DNA of 14,468 nucleotides. Origin: Verrucomicrobiales bacterium. Lineage in GTDB: Bacteria; Verrucomicrobiota; Verrucomicrobiia; Verrucomicrobiales; V1-33. A model generated the notes under the pieces. It searched no databases and was not told the origin of the DNA. It saw only the letters and a program-made list of their open reading frames with translations. Of the stretch, positions 1-7,232 are shown one piece after another. Where the stretch lies: the NCBI GenBank assembly GCA_028293305.1, contig JAQGPD010000416.1:1-14468 (forward strand), in the 5' to 3' direction. The position numbers and the translations under genes are program-made. Every line of letters begins with the position of its first letter. Positions within the stretch are counted from its first letter, which is position 1.

Positions 1-3000
1 CAAAACCTTCCGGCATGAGGGAACGGCCGGTGTTCACGCGGCTCTTGATATCGGCGACTTTGACCTCCTGCTGGCCGGCCAGGCTCTTCAGGGTGATACT
101 GGTGGGGTTCTCGCGGGCGATGGCGCCGGAGTAGAATTGGCCGTCCTTGGTTTCGATATTCCAAGCGAGGAAGGAAGGTTCCACTTCGCGGTTGGGATCG
201 ACGATGGCGGTCAGCAATTCCGAAGGACCATGGCTGCCCATGCCGGTGAGGCCCGGGCCGACTTCCGCGCCGAAGTCACCGAATTTGTGACAGGTGGCGC
301 AGGTGGCCTGGAACATCAGCTTGCCGCGGGCGGCATCGCCGGGTTTTTCAACCAAGGGAGCCAGGCGGGCGATGATTTCGTCCTTGGCCTTGGCCATCGG
401 GTTCAGCTGGTCCAGCATTTCATTGGCGCGGGCGGCGACGGCTTTGTCAGGGAACGTGCGGAGGCGGAAGGCGTTCGCGGGGCCGAAGGTCGAGGGATCG
501 ACCTGCTTGGCGGCGATGGCGTCCAGCATGGCCAGGGCCCAGTCGGCGCGTTTGAGGAGGGTTTCAAAAGCGGCGGGCTGAACGTCGGCGGGCAACTTGT
601 TATAAACTCCGCAGATCACGGCTCCGAGACCCGCTTCATTCAACTCGCCGAGGGCGCTGAGAATGCCGCGTTGCAGTCCGGGACCGGCATCGGTGCCCAG
701 CAGGGCGGTGACGCTGGCGACCGCGCCGGGATTCACCGAACGCAGACCGAGCAGGCTGCGGGCGGCGGAAAGCCGGGCGTCCTCGGGGGCGGAGGCGTTG
801 GCGAGGTTGGCCTGGATGCCATCCGTGATTTTGGCGATTTCACCTTTCAGGGAACCATCGCGATCCCACTTCGCGGCGACCGGCAGCGCGCTGCCGGAAA
901 CTCCGCTGCCCAGCAATTTGCCGAGGGCGGCGGACAACTCCGGCGTCATGGCGGGAGCTTCCTTCAGCGATTTGCCGAAGGTGTCCAGGATGGCGCGTTT
1001 GAGGGGATCGGTGGATTCCGGTTTGGTGGAAATCACGGCCACCAATTTGGCGGCGGCGGCGGTGTTGTTGTCGCGGGCGATGGTGTCCACCAGCTGGGCG
1101 ACCAGCGGGATGAGGGCGGCGGAATCCGCGCTGTCCAGGGCGGCGGCGATGCTGCCGGCGGGATTCCGGGAGGCGGCTCCGACGGCGGCGCTGCGTTGAT
1201 AGTCGTCATCGAGCTTCGGCCAAGCGGCGATGATGGCCTGAGCGGTCGCATCGCTGATTTCCATGCCGCCAAGGGCACGGAGGGCGGTCACGCGGACTGT
1301 GGCGTCAGCATCCGAGGCGAGGCCGGCGGTGAGTTTTTCCTGGTCCGGAGCGATGGATGCGGTTTCAGAAACCGCGGCCGCATTCCGGCGGACGGAGAGA
1401 TCGGGGTCGGCCAGAGCGGCGGTCAGGATTTCCGGGGAAACCGCTTTCAGACCACTGAGCGTCCAAAGGGCGGCGATCTTGGTTTCGGGGTTTCCTTTTT
1501 GGAACTGGTCCGCGACGGGCGCAGCCGGTGCGCCTTTTTCAATGATCAGGCGGCTGGCGATGAGGCGGGTGCCGCGGTTGGGGTGCGCGAGAGCGGCGGC
1601 GAGTTGGGTCGGATCGGCTTTCGCGAGATCGGGGATCTCCAATTTTTTCGCCTGCTTGTGCTGGATGCGCCAGATGCGGCCGAAGTAGTGGTCGCGGTCC
1701 GGGCGGACGGCGGCGTTGACTTTGTTATGATCGGGACCGCGGGTGTCGTTGTGGATGACGGCCTGATTGTAGAAATCGCCGACATACATCGCGCCATCGG
1801 GACCGGTGCGGACCTCGATCGGGCGCCACCACATGTCCGTGCTGCGGACGAATTCCGTTTCCTCGCGGCCGGGCAGTTTTTTGGCCTCATAGCTGGTGGT
1901 CCGCGGCGTAAGGCGCTGGTGGTGAATGATATTGATGGTCGGCTCCGTGGTGAAGTAGTCGCCAGTGTATTCAGCGGGCCAGGCGCCGCCGTCATAAATC
2001 ACGGCACCGGCACCGGCGGTGAAGTCGCCCACGCGATCGATCTGCACATAAGGCAGGTCCTCGTATTTGATGGAGGAATAACTTTTTTGGTCGGCGATGA
2101 TGGTTTTGAAGCTGGCGGTATTGCCGACCTTGCCGCGGGACAGGGCGTATTCCGGAAGGACGACCTGGTTGAGCAGGGTGCCGCTGGTGGGCTGCGTCCA
2201 CATCACGCGGTTGTCGCCGGTGATGGTCAGGCCCCAGGTATTGCCGCCTTTGGAGGAATATTGTTCGATTTTCGAGCCATCGGGTTTGAAGCGCACGACG
2301 CCGCTGCCGATGTTGCCGAAGTGCTGGCTGCCATCGCCGCTCGTGACGTCCGGGGAGGCGCTGTAGCCGTGGGTGGCGTAGATCCAGCCGTCCCAGCCCA
2401 TGCGGGGATTGTTGATGACGGCGTGGGTGTCTCCGGTGCCGAGGTTGGTGTAGAGTTTTTCAACCTTGTCCGCCTTGCCGTCGGCGTCCGTGTCGCGCAG
2501 CCAGAGGATGTCGGGCGCCTGGGTGACAATGACGCCGTCCTTATAAAACACGAGTCCGGTGACGAGTTCGAGACCTTGATAGAAAATCTCCTTTTTGTCC
2601 ATCACGCCGTCGCCGTTCGTGTCGGTCAGATAGCTGACCTTGTCCAAGCCGGGACGGTCCTGCGTGCCGGGCTGGGGTTCGAGACCGCCGTGGTCCTTCC
2701 ACTCCTTGCCGCGATAGTCCGGGCGCATGCCGCGGCGGCCGTTCGGGTATTCGGGGGTTTCCGCGACCCAGAGGCGTCCGCTGGCATCCCAGTCGAAGTT
2801 CATGGGCTTGGTGATCAACGGCTCCGCAGTGACCAAGGTCATCTCAAAGTCCGGGTGCACGTCGAGGTGACTGCGGGTGATTTCCGGTTTTTGCGGGCCA
2901 CCTTCCGGATAGGTCAGGGAGGAAAGTTCCTCCGGCGAGCAGAATTCGTCCACATTGGCGCGCTTCCCGGCCCAGGCGAGACCGCGCATGAGGATGGCGC

Positions 3001-3739
3001 GGTAGTGAGGTTTTTCAAAGGTCGTGTAGAGGTGACCGGGGATGCTGACAAAAGCGCGGTAAGGCTGGGAGCCGCCTTCCATGGTGCGCTCGTAGGTCCA
3101 CATTTGCGGCTGGATGTCGTAAATGTGAGGTCCGCCGCCTTCCGCGGGTTTTTTGCCGTCGCGGACATTCGGCGTGTAGGCCGTGGCCAGGACTTTCACG
3201 TCCCGCGAAATGTCCATGTCATAATAGATCTCGTCGTCGATGTGAAAATTCGACGCTTGGCGCGTGATGGGATGCCCTCCGTCAGGCCGTTGATTTTCAA
3301 CATAATACAAATCCATCGGGCCTTCCCGCCATTTGGTTGTGCCGCCCTTCCAGGCGCCGCCGGTGATGGCTTTCCAATGCGCCTCCTCACGGCTGACCGC
3401 CGCGGTGTGCACCACGACCAATCCGCCACCGCGTTTCAAATACTCGTCAAACGACGCCCAACGTGAAGGGGGCACCGTGCCGCCGTCCTGCGCATACATG
3501 AGCAAAACGTCGGTTTGCTTCAATTGCTCATCGCTGGGCAAGTCCATGCCGCCGTCCACTTTCATGCCGCGCGCGGCGAGGAGTGGCTGCCAGTCCTGGA
3601 GGAAACGGGCGTGTTCGTGCGCACCGGGCGCGTGGGTTTTGACGCCGCCACGTATGAATACGCGGAGCGGAGCATCAGCGGCAAAGCCGGTCAATCCGGT
3701 CAGAACCAGAAGGCCGAAGGTGAGTAACGTTGATTTCAT
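1..3739 (-). CDS. Secreted ThuA / PVC dehydrogenase / HEAT / cytochrome c fusion (3' end missing)
   Basis: I translated this frame directly: 1246 residues are visible and the frame runs off the left edge without a stop. A signal peptide covers about residues 1-20 (MKSTLL...GFA). Next comes a ThuA-like class I glutamine-amidotransferase fold, about 22-260, with the family-like GGGLVVVHTA segment. From about 290 to 690 is the PVC 'membrane-bound dehydrogenase' domain (beta-propeller-like; FDWDASGRLWVAE and GPDGAMYVGDFYN). About 700-1110 is an Ala/Leu-rich HEAT-like solenoid. The C-terminal haem domain has C1147-A-T-C-H1151, a covalent haem c site. Family knowledge places such proteins in the periplasm or at the cell surface, with a presumed role in oxidising sugars or alcohols; the substrate is unknown. 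The end resembles the last part of this haem domain, so probably only a few tens of residues are missing. The ATG at 3739 is chosen because the signal peptide follows it at once; it has no Shine-Dalgarno sequence. Likely its own transcription unit, 412 bases beyond the lyase gene. Confidence 0.9.
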   Translation of the reverse strand, partial: MKSTLLTFGLLVLTGLTGFAADAPLRVFIRGGVKTHAPGAHEHARFLQDWQPLLAARGMKVDGGMDLPSDEQLKQTDVLLMYAQDGGTVPPSRWASFDEYLKRGGGLVVVHTAAVSREEAHWKAITGGAWKGGTTKWREGPMDLYYVENQRPDGGHPITRQASNFHIDDEIYYDMDISRDVKVLATAYTPNVRDGKKPAEGGGPHIYDIQPQMWTYERTMEGGSQPYRAFVSIPGHLYTTFEKPHYRAILMRGLAWAGKRANVDEFCSPEELSSLTYPEGGPQKPEITRSHLDVHPDFEMTLVTAEPLITKPMNFDWDASGRLWVAETPEYPNGRRGMRPDYRGKEWKDHGGLEPQPGTQDRPGLDKVSYLTDTNGDGVMDKKEIFYQGLELVTGLVFYKDGVIVTQAPDILWLRDTDADGKADKVEKLYTNLGTGDTHAVINNPRMGWDGWIYATHGYSASPDVTSGDGSQHFGNIGSGVVRFKPDGSKIEQYSSKGGNTWGLTITGDNRVMWTQPTSGTLLNQVVLPEYALSRGKVGNTASFKTIIADQKSYSSIKYEDLPYVQIDRVGDFTAGAGAVIYDGGAWPAEYTGDYFTTEPTINIIHHQRLTPRTTSYEAKKLPGREETEFVRSTDMWWRPIEVRTGPDGAMYVGDFYNQAVIHNDTRGPDHNKVNAAVRPDRDHYFGRIWRIQHKQAKKLEIPDLAKADPTQLAAALAHPNRGTRLIASRLIIEKGAPAAPVADQFQKGNPETKIAALWTLSGLKAVSPEILTAALADPDLSVRRNAAAVSETASIAPDQEKLTAGLASDADATVRVTALRALGGMEISDATAQAIIAAWPKLDDDYQRSAAVGAASRNPAGSIAAALDSADSAALIPLVAQLVDTIARDNNTAAAAKLVAVISTKPESTDPLKRAILDTFGKSLKEAPAMTPELSAALGKLLGSGVSGSALPVAAKWDRDGSLKGEIAKITDGIQANLANASAPEDARLSAARSLLGLRSVNPGAVASVTALLGTDAGPGLQRGILSALGELNEAGLGAVICGVYNKLPADVQPAAFETLLKRADWALAMLDAIAAKQVDPSTFGPANAFRLRTFPDKAVAARANEMLDQLNPMAKAKDEIIARLAPLVEKPGDAARGKLMFQATCATCHKFGDFGAEVGPGLTGMGSHGPSELLTAIVDPNREVEPSFLAWNIETKDGQFYSGAIARENPTSITLKSLAGQQEVKVADIKSRVNTGRSLMPEGF

Positions 3740-3795
3740 GGGATAATCGGAAGCGGATACGCGGGGGAGGAATCACCCCTGTAGCACAGGACTAC

Positions 3796-3826
3796 GCGCG
3801 CCGGGCATGGAAATACCCGGCGGCGC
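3796..3826. repeat. GC-rich hairpin in the leader of the ThuA fusion gene
   Basis: GCCGGG (3800-3805) pairs with CCCGGC (3816-3821) across a 10-base loop. The stem extends outward by further G-C pairs with one bulge, out to 3796 and 3826. On the plus strand CCTTTTTA follows a few bases later, but no plus-strand gene lies upstream. On the minus strand no T-run follows. It could be a 5' leader structure about 60-90 bases ahead of the start at 3739. Confidence 0.4.
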
Positions 3827-3885
3827 AGGCCTTTTTATCCTCCGTTTCCACAACTTGGCAACGCTACGGGGCACCTTAACCGAAA

Positions 3886-3891
3886 ATTATA
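3886..3891 (-). promoter_or_regulatory. Candidate -10 element (TATAAT) upstream of the ThuA fusion gene
   Basis: On the minus strand this hexamer reads TATAAT, a full match to the sigma-70 -10 consensus, about 145 bases upstream of the start at 3739 in an AT-rich patch. The region 17 bases upstream (about 3909-3914, CTATGA) is a poor -35. The match is visible; promoter activity is inferred. Confidence 0.4.
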
Positions 3892-3892
3892 T

Positions 3893-3970
3893 AAGCCACT
3901 GCGCGGGATCATAGCTTTCAGCCATCCGGAACAACCCCGATCCTCCCGAAATCCACATCCACAGTGGCTT
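3893..3970. repeat. Perfect 9-base inverted repeat spanning 78 bases
   Basis: AAGCCACTG at 3893-3901 and its exact reverse complement CAGTGGCTT at 3962-3970 are separated by 60 bases. The left arm lies directly beside the TATAAT element at 3886-3891. It could be paired operator half-sites (looping) or the base of a structured RNA. A chance 9-base match in 400 bases is uncommon but not excluded. Confidence 0.4.
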
Positions 3971-4054
3971 GATCCTCAGGGAAAAATGCAAATTCCAATC
4001 GCCCTTCGGAACTAACACCCACCCGCACGCCTACGACCGGGGGACCGGTGAAAA

Positions 4055-4060
4055 ATTATA
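4055..4060 (-). promoter_or_regulatory. Second candidate -10 element (TATAAT)
   Basis: The minus strand reads TATAAT inside an A/T block (4049-4066) that is nearly palindromic. The downstream flank (TATAATTTTTC) resembles that of the element at 3886-3891 (TATAATTTTC). No good -35 is seen at the usual spacing. Possibly a tandem upstream promoter for the ThuA fusion gene, or simply an AT-rich spacer. Confidence 0.25.
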
Positions 4061-4151
4061 TTTTTTCCCGCCACCCGTCCGCCGCCCCCCATCATGGCCC
4101 CGGAATCCCGCCGGTTTGATGACTGGCAGCTTGGTTTTCAAGGACTGCGCC

Positions 4152-5060
4152 TCACCCAGGATGCGTGTTTTGCGCCAAAAGCTCCGTCGCCGCCGCCTGC
4201 ACCTTGGATCGGTCCACGGGATTCAATCCGCTCAGCAGCGGCAAAATGGTCCCCATGTCCGCGATCCCGCTCAGCGTCACCGCTTCATGCAGCACCCGGA
4301 CCGGATTGATCTCGTTCCGCAAATCCTCCAGCGGCTCGAATTGTTTCCTCACCTGATTCGCCCCCACCCAGTCGCCGCTCCGCGCCAGCGCTAACACTTT
4401 CTGTGAGAGCAAGGGCGCCACACAGCCACAGCCGGTCGTGAATCCGCCCAGCTTGAATTGATCCAAATGCACCAGCGCCGGCTGCTCGCCGATCCCGCTC
4501 ACCACCATCGCCGGGTCCACCAATTGAACGAGTTCCGACAACACCGCATCCTTGCCGGGATCCTGCCTGACAATCGCATATTTGATCCAGGAAACGATGC
4601 CGTCCTTCACCAACTCCGCCGCCAGCGTCGGAGTCAGGTAGTTTTCCTGCTTCATATAAACCACGATAGGACGCCCCGCCTTTTCCGCAAAATGCCGCAG
4701 GCCCGTCGCCACCCCGTCCGGTGTGTTCAAGCTCGTGTGGGGCAACACCATAACCGTCCGGAAGTTATGATCCCTGACAATTTCCGCCTGGTCCATCATG
4801 ACGCCATAGGAAGGACCCACGGAAGGCACAACTTCCGTCTCCGGCCCCGCCGCCGCCGCCAGCATATCCAGCGTCGACCCAAACTCCGAAGGCCGCAGGT
4901 GATAAAAATTCGCATTCCCACCATACAACAAAATCCGCACCCCGCCGCTCTCGATGTGCCGGATCAAACGGGTGTTCTGAACCGCGCAAACCGACCCATC
5001 CGCCTGGCGGGCCAAAGGCGGAACGGCAATGACGGAAGTATGATAGGAAGCGCTGGTCAT
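4152..5060 (-). CDS. DapA/DHDPS-family lyase (probable 2-keto-3-deoxy-sugar-acid aldolase or dehydratase)
   Basis: 302 residues from the ATG at 5060, the usual length for this TIM-barrel class I aldolase family. The start aligns SVIAVPPLARQADGSV with the family's opening 'GVIPALVTPF..DG'. A TTG at 5075 would add five residues. The likely Schiff-base lysine is K160 in VSWIKYAIV, and the proton-relay tyrosine is Y135 in IVVYMKQEN. The usual GTTGE carboxylate-binding motif is replaced by G47-G-N-A-N51, and GFTTGCGCVAP matches the late glycine-rich strand. It lies 201 bases downstream of the IlvD/Edd dehydratase on the same strand, so it probably processes that enzyme's 2-keto-3-deoxy product, by aldol cleavage (giving pyruvate) or by dehydration. 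True dihydrodipicolinate synthase (dapA) is unlikely, given the altered motif and the neighbour. Fold confident, substrate not. Confidence 0.85.
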   Translation of the reverse strand: MTSASYHTSVIAVPPLARQADGSVCAVQNTRLIRHIESGGVRILLYGGNANFYHLRPSEFGSTLDMLAAAAGPETEVVPSVGPSYGVMMDQAEIVRDHNFRTVMVLPHTSLNTPDGVATGLRHFAEKAGRPIVVYMKQENYLTPTLAAELVKDGIVSWIKYAIVRQDPGKDAVLSELVQLVDPAMVVSGIGEQPALVHLDQFKLGGFTTGCGCVAPLLSQKVLALARSGDWVGANQVRKQFEPLEDLRNEINPVRVLHEAVTLSGIADMGTILPLLSGLNPVDRSKVQAAATELLAQNTHPG

Positions 5061-5261
5061 AAAGGTGGAAAACAATTTCCCCCATTTATCACGTCCGCCC
5101 CAAAAAGATCAAGCCCCGCCGCCGGAAGCCCCGCCTTTCCCGCGTCTCCGGCAACCCGACCATCCCTATCAGCACCAACCACACTGCCCAGTCCTCCATC
5201 CAATCCGCCCACGATCGGCCCACAATCCCTCCCGGACCTAACTGGATCACGCCTCCCACCC
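5061..5261. other. Spacer between the dehydratase and lyase genes
   Basis: 201 bases with no convincing gene. GCCGGA (5121-5126) and TCCGGC (5147-5152) form a 6-base-pair stem with a 20-base loop. On the minus strand a CTTTTTGG stretch follows about 15 bases after the stem, too far for a standard terminator. It could be a weak attenuator or mRNA stability element between two co-transcribed genes. No promoter was recognised. Confidence 0.35.
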
Positions 5262-7004
5262 TCAAAAAATATCCGGCTCCGGAGTCGTCCCCGGCCGGGC
5301 AAGAAATTTGAAATCACAGCCTTCATCCGCCTGGGTGATTTCATCCAAAAGCAGCCGGCCGTAGCCCCGATGATATTTTGGGGCCGGCGGCGTCCAAGCG
5401 GCCCGCCGCTCCGCCAACTCCGGCTCGCCCACCAACAATTCCAGGCTCCGCCGCGCCACGTCCAAGGCGATCAGGTCGCCCGTCCTCACCAAAGCCAGCG
5501 GGCCGCCCGCCGCGGACTCCGGGGCTATGTGCAGCACACAGGTTCCATAACTGGTCCCGCTCATCCGCGCATCGGATAGGCGCACCATGTCCCTGACACC
5601 CTGTTTTAACAACTTTTTCGGAATCGGCAGCATCCCCCATTCCGGCATCCCCGGGCCTCCCAGCGGCCCCGCATTCCGCAACACCAGCACCGTGTCCGCG
5701 TCCACCTCCAGATCCTCGCGGTCGATGTTTTGTTTCAACTCCGCATAGGTGTCGAACACCAGCGCCGGCCCGGTATGCCGCTGTAGCCTCGGATCGGCGC
5801 CGGATGGCTTGATCACCGCGCCGGAGGGGCAAAGATTCCCCCGCAGCACAAAGGTCCCCCCCTGCTCGGCCAAGGGCTGATCAAGCGGCAGAATCACCTT
5901 GTCATCAAACACTTCCGCGCCCGCAATGTTCTCGCCCAACGTCTTTCCCGTCACCGTGGCGGCGTCCGTGCGCAGCATTCCCCGGATGCGTTCCAACAAA
6001 GCGCACAGCCCGCCCGCGTCATTGAAATCCTCCATCAGATACGCACCGCCTGGCCGCAGATTGGCAATGTGCGGCGTGATCAGTGAAAGCCGGTCAAAGT
6101 CCTCCAAAGTGATCCCGATCCCCGCCCGCCGCGCCATCGCGAGCACGTGCACGATGGCATTGGTCGAGCCCCCGACCGCCATGTCGGCTATGATGGCATT
6201 TTCAAAACTGGACTTTGTCAGGATATCCGAAGGCCGCAAATCCTCCCACACCATATCAACAATCCGCCGGCCGCATCGGGTGGCCATCCTGGCATGTTCC
6301 GCGTGCGCCGCAGGAGTCGACGAGGCATTCGGCAAACTCATGCCCATGACCTCCGCGATGCTCATCATCGTGGCCGCCGTGCCCATGGTCATGCAGGTGC
6401 CCGGCCCGCGCGCGATGCCGTCCTCCAGCTCCATCCACGCATCGCAGCTCAGATTTCCGGCCCGCCGTTCATCCCAGTATTTCCAAACATCCGATCCGCT
6501 GCCCAGCGTGGTGCCCCGCCAGCTTCCCTTGGTCATGGCCCCGGCCGGGAGATAAATCGCCGGCAAATCCATGGTGATGGCACCCATCAGCAAGGCCGGC
6601 GTGGTCTTGTCGCAGCCGCCCATGAGCACCGCTCCGTCCAGTGGATAACATCTCAGCGTTTCCTCCACTTCCATGGCCACCAGATTCCGGTAAAACATGG
6701 AGGTGGGCTTCATGAACATCTCGCTCAAAGTCATGATAGGCAGCTCCACCGGAAACCCGCCCGCCTGCCAGACCCCGCGCTTCACCTCCTGCGCGCGATC
6801 CCGGAAATGGGTGTGGCAGGTGTTCAGATCCGACCACGTATTCAAGATCCCGATAACAGGTTTTCCGGCAAAATCCTCTGTCGCATAACCCATCTGCTTC
6901 GCGCGCGACCGATGCCCGAACGACCGCAGATCATCCGGACCGAACCATCGATGGGATCGCAGTTGCTCCGGAGTGCGGCGGGGACGGGGATGGAAATCGC
7001 TCAT
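5262..7004 (-). CDS. IlvD/Edd-family sugar-acid dehydratase, L-arabinonate dehydratase-like
   Basis: 580 residues from the ATG at 7004. Members dehydrate aldonic acids to 2-keto-3-deoxy acids using a [2Fe-2S] cluster and Mg2+. Cluster ligands are visible as C63 (LNTCHTH), C131 (GGCDKTTP) and C204 (GPGTCMTMG). D132 and K133 match the metal-binding Asp and the carbamylated Lys, and S482 in RMSGTSYGT matches the catalytic serine. Spacing of the cysteines follows the Rhizobium L-arabinonate dehydratase with a constant small offset. NTWSDLN, RGVWQAGGFP and KPTSMFYRN are typical of the pentonate/hexonate dehydratase branch, not of dihydroxy-acid dehydratase (IlvD) or phosphogluconate dehydratase (Edd). 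A GTG at 7094 with AGGA upstream would add 30 residues that look unlike the family, so the ATG is preferred. First gene of a probable operon with the DapA-family lyase. Substrate could be arabinonate, xylonate, galactonate or similar. Confidence 0.92.
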   Translation of the reverse strand: MSDFHPRPRRTPEQLRSHRWFGPDDLRSFGHRSRAKQMGYATEDFAGKPVIGILNTWSDLNTCHTHFRDRAQEVKRGVWQAGGFPVELPIMTLSEMFMKPTSMFYRNLVAMEVEETLRCYPLDGAVLMGGCDKTTPALLMGAITMDLPAIYLPAGAMTKGSWRGTTLGSGSDVWKYWDERRAGNLSCDAWMELEDGIARGPGTCMTMGTAATMMSIAEVMGMSLPNASSTPAAHAEHARMATRCGRRIVDMVWEDLRPSDILTKSSFENAIIADMAVGGSTNAIVHVLAMARRAGIGITLEDFDRLSLITPHIANLRPGGAYLMEDFNDAGGLCALLERIRGMLRTDAATVTGKTLGENIAGAEVFDDKVILPLDQPLAEQGGTFVLRGNLCPSGAVIKPSGADPRLQRHTGPALVFDTYAELKQNIDREDLEVDADTVLVLRNAGPLGGPGMPEWGMLPIPKKLLKQGVRDMVRLSDARMSGTSYGTCVLHIAPESAAGGPLALVRTGDLIALDVARRSLELLVGEPELAERRAAWTPPAPKYHRGYGRLLLDEITQADEGCDFKFLARPGTTPEPDIF

Positions 7005-7232
7005 GGTTTGCCGCCATTCATAAGGCCCCGCCGCCGCTGCGGGCAAGCCCCAATCCCCGCAGCCGCGCCGTATTGTCTTGCCGTCCCCGGCCACCGCGTC
7101 CTATCCTGCGGCGGATTTTGAAACCTGCCCGGAATAACAACGCACCATTTCACCATCCCTTCCCGGGGAATCTCCAGTTAGTCATCCGACTCAAGCCCAA
7201 GCGCTAGCTCAAACCTTTTCACATCGCCCGCC
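7005..7232. promoter_or_regulatory. Divergent intergenic region between the dehydratase and esterase genes
   Basis: 228 bases separate the two divergent starts (7004 minus, 7233 plus), so promoters for both units should lie here. No clear -35/-10 pair was recognised. Visible elements are a strong GC hairpin (7036-7063), a short dyad AGTC-ATCC-GACT (7180-7191) and AGCGCT near 7200. No regulator gene is adjacent. Confidence 0.45.
7036..7063. repeat. Perfect 8-base-pair hairpin in the dehydratase leader
   Basis: GCTGCGGG (7036-7043) and CCCGCAGC (7056-7063) are exact reverse complements with a 12-base loop. The structure sits about 30 bases upstream of the chosen ATG at 7004. It would be inside the coding region if translation began at the GTG at 7094. 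Nothing in it matches a known riboswitch I can name. Confidence 0.4.

Larger units (their letters stand above)
3740..4151. other. 412-base gene-free region between two minus-strand genes
   Basis: No convincing coding frame was found on either strand. The region is less GC-rich than its neighbours and holds two TATAAT hexamers on the minus strand, a 9-base inverted repeat (3893-3901 with 3962-3970), a GC-rich hairpin (3796-3826), a small hairpin ACCGG-GGGA-CCGGT (4036-4049) and a near-palindromic A/T block (4049-4066). It is probably the control region of the ThuA/cytochrome c gene. No clean terminator for the lyase gene was seen here: no GC stem is followed by a T-run in the minus direction. 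Confidence 0.6.

Noticed and set aside
137..3466. Long plus-strand open frame (1109 codons) opposite the ThuA fusion gene
   Set aside because: Its translation is Gly/Arg/Val-rich without domains, while the minus-strand frame gives a signal peptide, several recognisable domains and a CxxCH haem site. The frame is a by-product of high GC third-position bias.
4036..4066. ACCGG-GGGA-CCGGT stem next to an A/T block, as a terminator of the lyase gene
   Set aside because: In the lyase gene's direction the A/T block precedes the stem and no T-run follows it. The T-rich end lies on the plus strand, where no gene ends.
4458..5579. Plus-strand frame of 373 codons across the lyase and dehydratase genes
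   Set aside because: Arg/Pro/His-rich translation spanning two real minus-strand genes with conserved catalytic motifs.
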